Below, piece after piece: positions 45,056 to 53,735 of a DNA stretch of 56,015 bases. Position 1 is the stretch's first letter; the number at the start of each line of letters is the position of its first letter. The notes under the pieces were generated by a model. It searched no databases, was not told where the DNA came from, and saw only the letters and a list, made by a program, of their open reading frames with translations. This DNA is from Motilimonas cestriensis (lineage in GTDB: Bacteria; Pseudomonadota; Gammaproteobacteria; Enterobacterales; CBDFNC01). The DNA lies in contig NZ_JAIMJA010000027.1 in assembly GCF_021295315.1 (NCBI RefSeq), positions 1 to 56,015 on the forward strand, in the 5' to 3' direction. The translations under genes were made by a program, and so were the position numbers.

Positions 45056-45964
45056 ATGACATTAGCACAACTCGACACCAGTTTCTGGCTCACCAAAGAC
45101 AAGGCTTGGGTAGCCGAGCGTAAAGCCAAGTGGCAAGATATCGAGCCGGGCATCGCACTGCGCAGGAACAAGGGCGAGACCAATATGGCTAAGGCCTATT
45201 ATTTACGTGGCAAGCAGCCCAACTGGGAAAAATTAAAAACCAGTGATAAATCGCCGCGGCCGCTGGATTTAATGATGTTTTTATGGCTGCATCCCAGCGA
45301 TGATCCTGAGGTGTTAACCCCCTTATTTAAAGCCTATATGGAATCTGATCAGGTCCATGAAGAAGATATCCTGTTAGGGCTAATGTTTATGTCTACCGAA
45401 TTTATCGATCATACCGGTACGACTAAATCATTACATGAATACCAGTTTCCTTATCTCGGTAACAAGAATATAACCTTGTTTCGCATTATGTTTGCCGACT
45501 CCTTGTACGTTAAAAATAGGTTGCAGCAGGTTATTACCGCAGGACGCGTCGATGTCAGGGAGCGCAAGCTAGCCAAAGCCGAGCAGGAGATATTCGGTAT
45601 GCTAGGTTATAAGCACTTTGTCTTTTTTGGTGCTTGGCTAATACAAGATTCCACGTCGATATTTTGTCGCGATTGTTTATATCAATACCCCGATGTGTTG
45701 GATTGGTGTATGACAACCCTAAAATATGATGCTGAATTTATTGCAAGAATCCAACATCCATCGGCATTAGCGTCATATCACAAAGCCCTTTATCGCATTG
45801 CTCATTTTAACTTAGAGCAAGAAGGCGACACCCCTCGCGCCAATGCCGTGCGTTATTTGCGCGAGCTAATCGAAGTCGGTGACTTCTTGCCTGAATTCAA
45901 ACAACTATGGCAGCAAGTCAAAGCCGGTGAAGTGGAAGTAGAAAAGCCATGGCAGCGGTTTTGA
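45056..45964 (+). CDS. Unrecognised soluble protein
   Basis: A 302-residue, largely helical protein without signal peptide or membrane segment. Notable parts: 'DKAWVAERKAKWQDIEPGIA', 'RPLDLMMFLWLHPSDDPEVL', 'EQEIFGMLGYKHFVFFGAWL' and a cysteine pair 'FCRDCLYQYPDVLDWC'. I do not recognise the family. It follows the propeller-like gene by 52 bases, with AAGGATG upstream of the ATG, so the two may be co-transcribed. Confidence 0.6.
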   Translation: MTLAQLDTSFWLTKDKAWVAERKAKWQDIEPGIALRRNKGETNMAKAYYLRGKQPNWEKLKTSDKSPRPLDLMMFLWLHPSDDPEVLTPLFKAYMESDQVHEEDILLGLMFMSTEFIDHTGTTKSLHEYQFPYLGNKNITLFRIMFADSLYVKNRLQQVITAGRVDVRERKLAKAEQEIFGMLGYKHFVFFGAWLIQDSTSIFCRDCLYQYPDVLDWCMTTLKYDAEFIARIQHPSALASYHKALYRIAHFNLEQEGDTPRANAVRYLRELIEVGDFLPEFKQLWQQVKAGEVEVEKPWQRF

Positions 45965-46074
45965 CCGTAAGCTTTGAAAAAATTTGTATATTAATCAATA
46001 CAGTTGCTTATTTTCGAGCCGTTGTTTGATCTTGTTGTGAGGCTCCAGCAATGCTAGCTCATATGAGGAAATCG

Positions 46075-46845
46075 CTAAAGTTTGTTTGGCAATTGAATAT
46101 TTTGAAATAATTGTGCTAGTTGTCCAGTCTCAGCTAACTCTTTTAAAAGTTGGTTAATTTCACCAATATCAGGCTTAATGCCACGGCGAAGAATGATGGT
46201 GTGATTATATTCTTGGTCCATTTTATCAGATACTAATATGCGCTCACGATGTTGCGGGTGGTTAGCAAAGTATTGCGCCAAAAAGGCCTTGGAAACCACT
46301 GCTATGTCTCCGCGATTTCCCGAGAGTATCATTAATATACTGCCTAAGTTGCTGCGGGTCAGTTGCATATTAAAGGTCTGTTTTAAGTAATCTGGATCGG
46401 CGTTATAGTCAGCAAAAGCGTAATGGTAACCTTCAACGCCGACCATGGTTTTATTTTTAAAGTCACTAAAGTAACTTTGGTCTCGGCCCTCTTTCATCTC
46501 TGCAATATAGACTTCTCCTCCCCGTAAATAGACATTGGACGCATCTACCGGTAAGTCTTGCCAGCCCCAATGCAGGCTGTCAAACATCGACATATCATAA
46601 CGGCCTAGCTTAAAAAGTTGGAGCCGAGTGGCAGGGAGCAATTTTACTCCTTTGAACAAGTATTGATCTTGCTGCGCATTCATCAAATCAATCATATCAA
46701 TGGCTAGGCCTCCGAGGTGGTTGCCACGCGCTTCAATAAAAGGGGGAAAGTGGGATAAGCCAACTAGCACGACTTGCTTCGCCACGCTGACAGAGCTAAA
46801 TAGAAGTAGTAGTGACGCGATTAGCTTGGTGACTATTTTATACAC
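46075..46845 (-). CDS. Periplasmic solute-binding protein (SBP_bac_3-like)
   Basis: A 256-residue protein with a signal peptide (MYKIVTKLIASLLLLFSSVSVA) and the bilobal family-3 solute-binding pattern: 'LVGLSHFPPFIEARGNHLGG', 'LAIDMIDLMNA', 'GRYDMSMFDSLHW', 'FKNKTMVGVEGYHYAF', then 'DIAVVSKAFLAQYF' and 'LLKELAETGQLAQLFQ'. These usually bind amino acids or small acids, but no ABC permease or sensor kinase is adjacent, so it may be an orphan receptor subunit. Many such orphans occur in Alteromonadales. Ligand unknown. Confidence 0.82.
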   Translation of the reverse strand: MYKIVTKLIASLLLLFSSVSVAKQVVLVGLSHFPPFIEARGNHLGGLAIDMIDLMNAQQDQYLFKGVKLLPATRLQLFKLGRYDMSMFDSLHWGWQDLPVDASNVYLRGGEVYIAEMKEGRDQSYFSDFKNKTMVGVEGYHYAFADYNADPDYLKQTFNMQLTRSNLGSILMILSGNRGDIAVVSKAFLAQYFANHPQHRERILVSDKMDQEYNHTIILRRGIKPDIGEINQLLKELAETGQLAQLFQNIQLPNKL

Positions 46846-46925
46846 TCGTCAACTCCTTGGCGTGTTGTTATCTGTCTAATCAATCATAACAGAAGTCTTA
46901 TCTGAGCATTATAGTCAACCAGTTG

Positions 46926-46952
46926 TATATATGCCTAAGTAACCTACAGATG
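46926..46952 (+). repeat. Degenerate copy of the short dispersed repeat
   Basis: TATATATGCCTAAGTAACCT then ACAGATG resembles TATACCCAAGCAACCTSAAGATG with several changes. It abuts the M16 remnant. Confidence 0.4.
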
Positions 46953-46956
46953 TTTC

Positions 46957-47040
46957 TTTGGGTAGGTTGACCAAGGTTAGTTGCCCCGTATTTTTTAGCA
47001 AATGTGTGAGCAATAATAGGGCAATCACTTCGACATGCAT
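46957..47040 (-). pseudogene. Remnant of an M16 peptidase C-terminus
   Basis: On the minus strand this stretch translates to a peptide containing LLKNTGQLTLVNLPK. The complete M16 peptidase at 47880-50678 ends in MLQNAGQLTLVNLPK, so 12 of 15 residues match, and the DNA is also clearly related. In the remnant the frame reads on past the final Lys to a TGA at 46915. Only the last few codons survive, which suggests deletion of a duplicated M16 gene. Confidence 0.7.
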
Positions 47041-47049
47041 TTTTATTGA

Positions 47050-47706
47050 TTACTGCATAAGCCCTTGTTCACGCGCTAGTTTGACCACGTGAGGGTTTAC
47101 TTGATCTTGGTACTTGGCTAGCTCGCGGCGTAAGCCGATAAATGTGTTAAATACACTGTCGATGGATAGTTTATTTACCAGCCACTTTGGCAGTGCGCCG
47201 CCGGGATCGGCAAAAGCAAGGTATTCAATATGAGTGGTGCCGTTGCTGAGCTGTTGTAATGTCCACTCGCCGCTGACTTTGGTGATGCGAATATAACCGT
47301 CTTGTGTTGGTAGGGTGTTGGACGCGTCTGATATGTGTAATTTAAAAGCGCCTTGGTCAAAGAAGTATCGAGAGTTGGTCACCATATCGCGATCCTTCGC
47401 TGGCCAAGGCGCATTAAATATGGTGTGTACCTTATTTTCAGTTGGGCTGATTTGCGTAAGTACGCGAATGCCTGTAACGCTTTTAATCCAATTGGGTACA
47501 TGCTGAGTGTCTTCCAGCAAGTTGATAAAGGCAGAGTAGCTGGTTGGCGTAAACATTTGTGCGCGAATTTCAATTAGCCCATCACTATGCTTGCGTGAGT
47601 GCAGGGTGATGTCTTGTTCCGATTTGACTAGCTGCCAATCCCTTTGCGGGGCAGAGAGCGTGACAGACGAAAACAGCAAGGCCAGTAAAGCGCAATATCT
47701 TAGCAA
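47050..47706 (-). CDS. START-domain lipid-binding protein, exported
   Basis: A 218-residue protein with a signal peptide (MLRYCALLALLFSSVTLSA). The body fits a START fold: 'WQLVKSEQDITLHSRKHSDG', 'HVPNWIKSVTGIRVL', 'NKVHTIFNAPWPAKDRDMVT', 'HIEYLAFADPGGALPKWLVN'. Bacterial START proteins bind hydrophobic ligands; the ligand here is unknown. It lies directly between the M16 remnant and the intact M16 gene, all on the minus strand, with a 174-base gap to the M16 gene. Confidence 0.85.
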   Translation of the reverse strand: MLRYCALLALLFSSVTLSAPQRDWQLVKSEQDITLHSRKHSDGLIEIRAQMFTPTSYSAFINLLEDTQHVPNWIKSVTGIRVLTQISPTENKVHTIFNAPWPAKDRDMVTNSRYFFDQGAFKLHISDASNTLPTQDGYIRITKVSGEWTLQQLSNGTTHIEYLAFADPGGALPKWLVNKLSIDSVFNTFIGLRRELAKYQDQVNPHVVKLAREQGLMQ

Positions 47707-47832
47707 TCAAAGCTCCTTGGTTATCGCTTGGTTGTGTGGTGGTGGAAAACACCTTTTGTTGAGCGCTTTAATTATACGGCGTGAGGTTCAGATTAGTTTT
47801 ATTTCTTTTGCTGGGCCAATGGCTTGGCGATA

Positions 47833-47864
47833 AGTACAAGTGAGGGCTTGGCCTCACTTGTACT
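47833..47864 (-). terminator. Perfect 13-bp inverted repeat after the M16 gene
   Basis: AGTACAAGTGAGG (47833-47845) pairs with CCTCACTTGTACT (47852-47864) around GCTTGG. It lies 16 bases after the M16 stop codon. The tail is not T-rich, so Rho-independent termination is uncertain. Confidence 0.55.
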
Positions 47865-47879
47865 GAGTGGTTGCAGTGA

Positions 47880-50678
47880 TTATTTTGGCAAGTTGACTAA
47901 AGTGAGTTGCCCTGCGTTTTGTAGCATTTGTTTGATTAAACCATCGATATAAGGTTTGTCGATGCTGGCAACAATGGCTTTGGGATCGAGTACCTCACCT
48001 ACTTGGTAGCCTGAAACAAAATCGCGATGGATAAACCAAGCGCGGCTTTGTGGATCTTTAAAGGTGTCTAGCATTGCAGTTTCCAATGCATTTTTGTGTA
48101 GCGACAGTGCTTTGTTATCCGCTCCAGTTTGATACAGCTGCGTCAATATTTTTTCGACGGCTTGTTTGGCTTTATCGGCGTCTTGTGGTGCGGTCACAAA
48201 GGCAATACGGCAGTAGCTGTAATTTATGTTATCACTGGCAGGATCGCAGCCTGCATAGGGAGAGTAAGCCAGCGATAGGTCTTCACGGACGGTTGCCATC
48301 AGCTGTTCGCTGATAATCCGGCTGATTAAATCAGTCGCGTATATTTGCTTTTCGCTAGGCTCAACGCCTTGGTAAACAAACTGAAATACAATATCGGCAC
48401 GGTCGTTATCATTGCGATTTTCGTTGATCTCGGTTTTGTTTTTGGTTGCCCATAACGTTTGAGGCGAAGCTTGGTGCTGCGTCCCTTTTGGCAAAGTAGC
48501 AAGGTGTTGGCTAATGAGGGCTTTAGCTTCATCGATCTCAAAATCACCAACAAGGGTTAGCTTAAAGCCATTGGCAGAGCCAAACAGCTGTTGTTTTACG
48601 TATAGTAAATCAGCCGTTGTTACTTGCTCTATTTGCTTAAGGGATAGAGGTCCTTCATAAGGATTTTTGCCATACAGCGCATTGAAGTAGCGTATATCGA
48701 CCTGACCTTGATTACTATTAAGGTAGTTTTTGACGTTGTTGAAAATACCTTCTTTAACCTGCTTAAATGCGGCAGGGTCAATTTTGTCGGAGACAAAGCC
48801 GCGTTTTAGTAACGTTAAAGCAAAATCAAGCTGTGCTGTTGGCATTGAGCCATCAAAACCTTGTGCACTGTTATTAATAAACGGATTTACTGTAGTAAGG
48901 TGGCTGGCGAGTGCTTGCTGCACTTGTTGCGCCGATTGCTTGCCTAACCCGCTGTTTATTTGAGTATCAATCAACATGTTGGCTGCTGAGCGGTATTTGG
49001 CATCGAGACTGGTGATGCCGCCGGGCGCCGAAAACTGAAAATACACCATGCCTTTTTTAGTGCTATCTGGTTGCAGTAAAACTGATAGGCCATTGTCAAA
49101 GTTCAGCTGCTCAATACCTAGCTCTTTATAGCTTTGTTGCGATAACAACTTGCCTGTTGCTGTTGCTAGTGTGTCATCTGTTTGCTGCGCCACCAATACG
49201 CCTGCTGCATAAGGCTGCACGCTTTGCTTTAACGCTGCTGTCACCCAGCTTTCAAGCTGTTGATGGGATTTTAATACGCCAGCATTGAGTGGGCTTTCTT
49301 CACCCATTTCTGGTGCGACTTGATAAATTTGCGGGTTAACTAAGGTTTGCTGAGCAAATTGATTGACCTCGGCCAGTGTGAGCTGTTCAAGAAAATCGTT
49401 GTAGAGTAATAGAGTGGTTTTTTTATCAACTGGGACTTGTTCTGCTTTTAGAGCGCCTAGGTAATTGTTGATGATATTGCTTGATGTTAGATTATCGTAG
49501 GTTTGATCATAGTTAGCAATATGAAGGCTATACAGCTGTTTTAGCTGGTCAAATTCGGCTTGAGTAAAGCCAAATTGATTGATTTTTGCAATCTCAGCGC
49601 CAAGCCAGTCAATGGCGGCTTGGTCTTGACTTAGTCGGTATTCTACCTCTAGTGAGTAGACTCTATTGTTGCCTACCCACATGGGTAAACCAACATAGCT
49701 ATTAATAGAAGCAAACGGGGTGCCACTTAATTCATGAGCACGATTTAGGCGGTTCATGATTAACAGGTGTGTGAATTCGATTTTATTATTTATTTTAGTA
49801 TCCGCTTCGGTGGCTACGCTTACTGGCGGCAAGATAAAGTTGAGACTGACGCCATTTTGCTTCACTTCTACGCTGGAGAAGGTTTGCGTGGCATGAGAAA
49901 ACTGAGGCTCTGCTGGACGATTTTTGGTTTTCGCCTGTCCGTGTAGACGATTGAATTGCTTGGCGATGGCTTGGCTGATTTGCGGCTTGTCAATCTTACC
50001 CACCACTAACAATTCCATGTTATCCGGGCGATACCAAGCGCGGTAATAGTCTTGTAGCTTGTTGGCATTCAGGGTGTCTAACTGTGCGGGCAGCCCGCCT
50101 ATGTTATTGAGGATGTATTCTGTCCCGGCTGACATCTTATCCATATAAGCATTTTCTTTTATCTGCTCGTAACTTAGTCGCGTGTAATATTCTCCCTTAA
50201 CTACGCCGATTTCTTTGGCTACTTCGGTTTCATCCAGCTCGATATTTTGCGCAACATCGGATAAGTAGAGCAGAACGTCGTTCATTAACTCTGGGTTATT
50301 GTCGGGGATGTTTAGGGTGTAAACCGTCTCTTTAAAGTTGGTGTAGGCATTTATGTCTTGACCAAAGCCCAGTCCCGCCTCTTTAAATAACTGTTCAATT
50401 TTGTGACCGGGAAAATGCTTAGTGCCGTTGAACGCCATGTGTTCTAGTAAATGCGCACCGCCTTTTTGTTCGGCAGTTTCATCAGCAGAGCCCGATTTCA
50501 CCCAAAGGTAAAGTTGCACGCGATCGCTGCTTTCATCCACCGAATACAGCCGATATTGAAAGCCGTTGTCTAGTTTCTGAATCGTCCAATTGGGATCGGG
50601 TTGAAGTGGTTTGGCTGCTGACGGCAAACTGATTAACAGTGCGGTGAGTGCAAGGCATAGTGTGCGTAATATTCTCAT
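47880..50678 (-). CDS. M16-family zinc peptidase (pitrilysin type), exported
   Basis: A 932-residue protein with a signal peptide (MRILRTLCLALTALLISLPSAA). It carries the inverted zinc motif HLLEH (His76, Glu79, His80) in 'GGAHLLEHMAFNGTKHFPGH' and the expected downstream acidic ligand region 'ETEVAKEIGVVKGEY'. The second, inactive-type half ('LNFDNGLSVLLQPD', 'LTLVGDFEIDEAKALISQHL') completes the two-repeat clamshell. Such peptidases digest small peptides in the periplasm. Length is normal for the single-chain family. Its C-terminus has a degenerate duplicate at 46957-47010. Confidence 0.93.
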   Translation of the reverse strand: MRILRTLCLALTALLISLPSAAKPLQPDPNWTIQKLDNGFQYRLYSVDESSDRVQLYLWVKSGSADETAEQKGGAHLLEHMAFNGTKHFPGHKIEQLFKEAGLGFGQDINAYTNFKETVYTLNIPDNNPELMNDVLLYLSDVAQNIELDETEVAKEIGVVKGEYYTRLSYEQIKENAYMDKMSAGTEYILNNIGGLPAQLDTLNANKLQDYYRAWYRPDNMELLVVGKIDKPQISQAIAKQFNRLHGQAKTKNRPAEPQFSHATQTFSSVEVKQNGVSLNFILPPVSVATEADTKINNKIEFTHLLIMNRLNRAHELSGTPFASINSYVGLPMWVGNNRVYSLEVEYRLSQDQAAIDWLGAEIAKINQFGFTQAEFDQLKQLYSLHIANYDQTYDNLTSSNIINNYLGALKAEQVPVDKKTTLLLYNDFLEQLTLAEVNQFAQQTLVNPQIYQVAPEMGEESPLNAGVLKSHQQLESWVTAALKQSVQPYAAGVLVAQQTDDTLATATGKLLSQQSYKELGIEQLNFDNGLSVLLQPDSTKKGMVYFQFSAPGGITSLDAKYRSAANMLIDTQINSGLGKQSAQQVQQALASHLTTVNPFINNSAQGFDGSMPTAQLDFALTLLKRGFVSDKIDPAAFKQVKEGIFNNVKNYLNSNQGQVDIRYFNALYGKNPYEGPLSLKQIEQVTTADLLYVKQQLFGSANGFKLTLVGDFEIDEAKALISQHLATLPKGTQHQASPQTLWATKNKTEINENRNDNDRADIVFQFVYQGVEPSEKQIYATDLISRIISEQLMATVREDLSLAYSPYAGCDPASDNINYSYCRIAFVTAPQDADKAKQAVEKILTQLYQTGADNKALSLHKNALETAMLDTFKDPQSRAWFIHRDFVSGYQVGEVLDPKAIVASIDKPYIDGLIKQMLQNAGQLTLVNLPK

Positions 50679-50905
50679 GCTCGGCTCCTGAGCTTAGGGG
50701 AGGGGTCTAAGTGATAATAAAAAGGGTAGAGCGATTAGACATATTATGTCAAACGGTTTTTTATTTTCTTTTGATTTTTATATCGATTTCATCTTTTTTG
50801 CTTAGCTTTTCGCTGGTTGCGAAGGCTGCCTAACATAAAAAATGCTATTCATCTGTGACTTAAATGGTAGAATTCTGAAAATTTAACCTAACATGGAATG
50901 CTGTT

Positions 50906-52579
50906 GTGTCTCTTCAGAGGTTTAAAGAATTTAATTTAAAAGGTGATGCGTTTGGTGGTGTTACTACCGCAATCGTTTCATTGCCCCTCGCGTTAGCGTT
51001 TGGTGTTGCATCCGGAGCTGGCGCAGAAGCCGGTTTATGGGGCGCCATTCTTGTTGGCTTATTTGCTGCCTTATTTGGTGGTTCATCTTCCCTTATTTCC
51101 GAACCAACCGGCCCGATGACAGTGATCATGACGGCGGTGTTAACCGCGATGGTTGCTAAATACCCCGAAGCGGGGATCGCCATGAGTTTCACTGTGGTGA
51201 TGATGGCTGGCTTATTTCAGATTATTCTCGGCTCATTAAAAATGGGCAAATACATAACCTTAATGCCTTATAGTGTGATATCTGGCTTTATGTCGGGCAT
51301 CGGCGTCATTCTTATCATTTTGCAGTTGTCGCCGTTAATGGGCCATGCCGCGCCTTCCGGCGGGGTGTCTGGTACGCTGATGTCGCTGCCAGAAACCATC
51401 AGTAATTTGCATTTCAATGAATTGTTTCTGGGTGGTTTAACCCTCGCGATCCTATTTTTAATGCCGAAGGCTTATCGTAAATATGTGCCCGCTCAGCTGG
51501 TGGCATTGGTGTCGGTAACGCTGCTGTCAGTGTGGTTGTTTGATATGGACAGCATTCGCCGCATTGGTGAAATTCCAAGTGGTTTGCCCAGTATTGTTTT
51601 GCCTACGTTTACCCCTGAGTTGCTTACCACCATGGTAATTGATGCTTTAGTGTTGGGTACGCTAGGTTGTATTGATACCTTGTTAACGGCCGTTATCGGT
51701 GACTCGCTCACTCGTAAAGAGCACGATTCTGACAAAGAGCTGCGCGGCCAAGGCATTGCTAATATGATTTCGGGTTTGTTTGGTGCTTTGCCGGGCGCTG
51801 GCGCGACCATGGGCACGGTTGTTAACATTCAAGTGGGTGCGCGCTCTCCGCTGTCTGGGGTTATTCGTGCCTTAGTATTGGCGTTAGTGGTATTGGTTGC
51901 TGGCGGTTTAACCGAGCCTATTCCAATGTCGGTACTGGCCGGTATTGCGGTTTACGTTGGCTTTAATATCCTTGATTGGAGCTTTTTACAACGCGCCCAT
52001 AAAGTGAGTATGCAAAGTACGGTTATTATGTATGGCGTGATGTTGCTGACCGTTTTTGTTGATTTGATTGTAGCGGTGGGATTAGGGGTATTTATTTCTA
52101 ATATCATCATCATTGAGCGTTTAAGTCGCGAGCAAGCAAAACAAGTTAAAGCCATCAGTGATGCTGAAGATGATGTGCCATTAACGCCGGAAGAGCGTGA
52201 TTTGTTAGACCAAACCAACGGTAAGGTGTTGTTCTTTTATCTGTCTGGTCCGATGATTTTTAGTGTCTCAAAAGCCATCACTCGCCAGCACAGCAGTATC
52301 AATAAATATCAGGCGATGATCTTAGATTTAAGCGATGTGCCGATGATAGATGTCACAGTGGCATTGGCCTTGGAAAACGCAATTAAAGATGCATTAGAAG
52401 CGCGTTGTCAGGTCTTTATTTTGTGCCCTCATCAAGATACACAAGCACAGCTTGATCGTCTTTCTGTATCCGAAATGGTGCCGAAATCGCAGTTCTTAGA
52501 CTCACGCCAAGCGGCACTAGAAGCGGCTTTGGATGTGGTGCAAGGCGAGCGCTTACGCCTGTCTAATAAAATGGCTTAG
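50906..52579 (+). CDS. SulP-family anion transporter with STAS domain
   Basis: A 557-residue inner-membrane protein. SulP signature elements: 'DAFGGVTTAIVSLPLALAFG', 'GSSSLISEPTGPMTVIMTAV', 'LVLGTLGCIDTLLTAVIGDS' and 'GLFGALPGAGATMGTVVNIQ', over about 12 membrane helices, followed by a C-terminal STAS domain ('KVLFFYLSGPMIFSVSKAIT', 'AMILDLSDVPMIDVTVALAL'). It probably moves sulfate, bicarbonate or a dicarboxylate with H+ or Na+; sequence alone does not decide. The start is GTG at 50906 behind GGAATGCT. Monocistronic, with a strong terminator. Confidence 0.92.
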   Translation: MSLQRFKEFNLKGDAFGGVTTAIVSLPLALAFGVASGAGAEAGLWGAILVGLFAALFGGSSSLISEPTGPMTVIMTAVLTAMVAKYPEAGIAMSFTVVMMAGLFQIILGSLKMGKYITLMPYSVISGFMSGIGVILIILQLSPLMGHAAPSGGVSGTLMSLPETISNLHFNELFLGGLTLAILFLMPKAYRKYVPAQLVALVSVTLLSVWLFDMDSIRRIGEIPSGLPSIVLPTFTPELLTTMVIDALVLGTLGCIDTLLTAVIGDSLTRKEHDSDKELRGQGIANMISGLFGALPGAGATMGTVVNIQVGARSPLSGVIRALVLALVVLVAGGLTEPIPMSVLAGIAVYVGFNILDWSFLQRAHKVSMQSTVIMYGVMLLTVFVDLIVAVGLGVFISNIIIIERLSREQAKQVKAISDAEDDVPLTPEERDLLDQTNGKVLFFYLSGPMIFSVSKAITRQHSSINKYQAMILDLSDVPMIDVTVALALENAIKDALEARCQVFILCPHQDTQAQLDRLSVSEMVPKSQFLDSRQAALEAALDVVQGERLRLSNKMA

Positions 52580-52620
52580 CTAAAAGGGATTAGCAGCTGA
52601 TTGTTAGCTTGTTCACATTA

Positions 52621-52654
52621 AGCCTAAAACCTTGGCGGTTTTAGGCTTTTTTTG
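52621..52654 (+). terminator. Intrinsic terminator of the SulP gene
   Basis: AGCCTAAAAC (52621-52630) pairs with GTTTTAGGCT (52638-52647), followed by seven T. Confidence 0.95.
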
Positions 52655-52850
52655 TATCTAAAACTAAATTTTTTGTCAAAATGAGCCGCTTAAGTAGTGG
52701 TAAGTCATCTTGATTTTGATTGAACGAGTATCCAAGGCAGGGATGCCTTGATTTAAGCCTACATGGATGTATTTACGGCGTCTCGTGAAACAAGAGCAAG
52801 ATGGCTTGGATGCAGAGTTAAGCCTGATTAAAAATCATAAGGGATGATTA

Positions 52851-53501
52851 ATGGAACAAGTAGAGCTGAAATATAAAAGCCGGGTGGCGTCGGCGTTGTT
52901 GGCTATTATTGGTGGCTCGTTGGGCTTACACCGGTTTTTTCTCGGTCAATGGTGGGGCGTGTTTTACTTGTTATTTAGCTGGACTTTGATTCCTGCGATT
53001 GTTGGTTTAATTGAAGGCATTGTGTTTTTAGCCACGGATCAGCAGCAATGGAATAATAAATACAATCAGGGCCGCCAGCTGGGCAATGAAGGTGGCACTG
53101 TGCTTATTTTGGTGATGGTGTTATTGCCTTTTGTCTCGGTGCCCGTGATCGGTATCTTGGCGGCGATTTCGATCCCTGCTTATCAAGATTACACCATTAA
53201 AGCGAATGCTGGTATGGGCCATGCGCAGGCGCAGTTAGTGCAAGCAAAAATAGCTGCTTATGTTGCACAAGAGCAAGTATTACCAGCCGATAACGAAGCG
53301 ATTGATGTAGTGCGCTATCCTGATAATAAAGCAGTGGCGCTGCTTGATGTGCATAATGGCCGCATTAGAGTGGAGTTTACCCCAGAATCTAAGTTGACTG
53401 GCGCGTTGATTTATCAGGCGAGCTTAAATGGCGATCAAGTTGAATGGGATTGTAAGGGGTCTACCCTTGCTGAGAAATACTTGCCTGCTGCTTGTCGCTA
53501 A
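52851..53501 (+). CDS. TM2 domain - pilin-like fusion protein
   Basis: A 216-residue protein. Residues about 8-62 are a TM2 domain: 'SRVASALLAIIGGSLGLHRF' and 'FLGQWWGVFYLLFSWTLIPA' with the two-helix turn. After a short link (about 63-80) comes 'VPVIGILAAISIPAYQDYTI', which copies the N-terminal helix of type IV pilins but lacks the prepilin Gly-Phe-Thr-Leu-Ile-Glu cleavage site. The rest is a pilin-like head ('AQAQLVQAKIAAYVAQEQVL') with two cysteines near the end (DCKG and AACR). Probably an inner-membrane protein with a periplasmic pilin-like head. Function unknown. ATAAGGGATGATTA precedes the ATG. Confidence 0.8.
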   Translation: MEQVELKYKSRVASALLAIIGGSLGLHRFFLGQWWGVFYLLFSWTLIPAIVGLIEGIVFLATDQQQWNNKYNQGRQLGNEGGTVLILVMVLLPFVSVPVIGILAAISIPAYQDYTIKANAGMGHAQAQLVQAKIAAYVAQEQVLPADNEAIDVVRYPDNKAVALLDVHNGRIRVEFTPESKLTGALIYQASLNGDQVEWDCKGSTLAEKYLPAACR

Positions 53502-53530
53502 ATCAGCTGCGGAAATCATATTTGAGGCAT

Positions 53531-53561
53531 AAAAAAACCGGCTGTTTAAGCCGGTTTTTTT
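53531..53561 (+). terminator. Intrinsic terminator after the TM2-pilin gene
   Basis: A run then ACCGGC (to 53542), loop TGTTTAA, GCCGGT then seven T. Symmetric A/T tracts would also let it stop transcripts from the other side. Confidence 0.92.
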
Positions 53562-53570
53562 GCTAATCAG

Positions 53571-53735
53571 CTAATTAATCCGAATCTTGGATAAGCGAAA
53601 TAGTATGCTTTCCTGCAAAAACGCTGTGAATATCTCCCTATAAGCTTTGCGTTTTCATCCCTGAAAACGAAATTTTGCCGTAAAACATACTTTATCTGGC
53701 TGCGTTAGGCTTAAACAGAACTGAGGTTAATTAAG
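53571..53735 (+). repeat. Dispersed intergenic repeat, copy C
   Basis: Left end CTAATTAATC, then GGATAAGCGAAATAGTATGC; hairpin CGTTTTCA-TCCC-TGAAAACG (53650-53669); right end AAACATACTTT, TTAGGCTTAAACAGAACTGA, GGTTAATTAAG. Same orientation as copy A but about 60 bases shorter in the left half. The terminal TTAA includes the ppaC stop codon (53731-53733). Confidence 0.75.
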
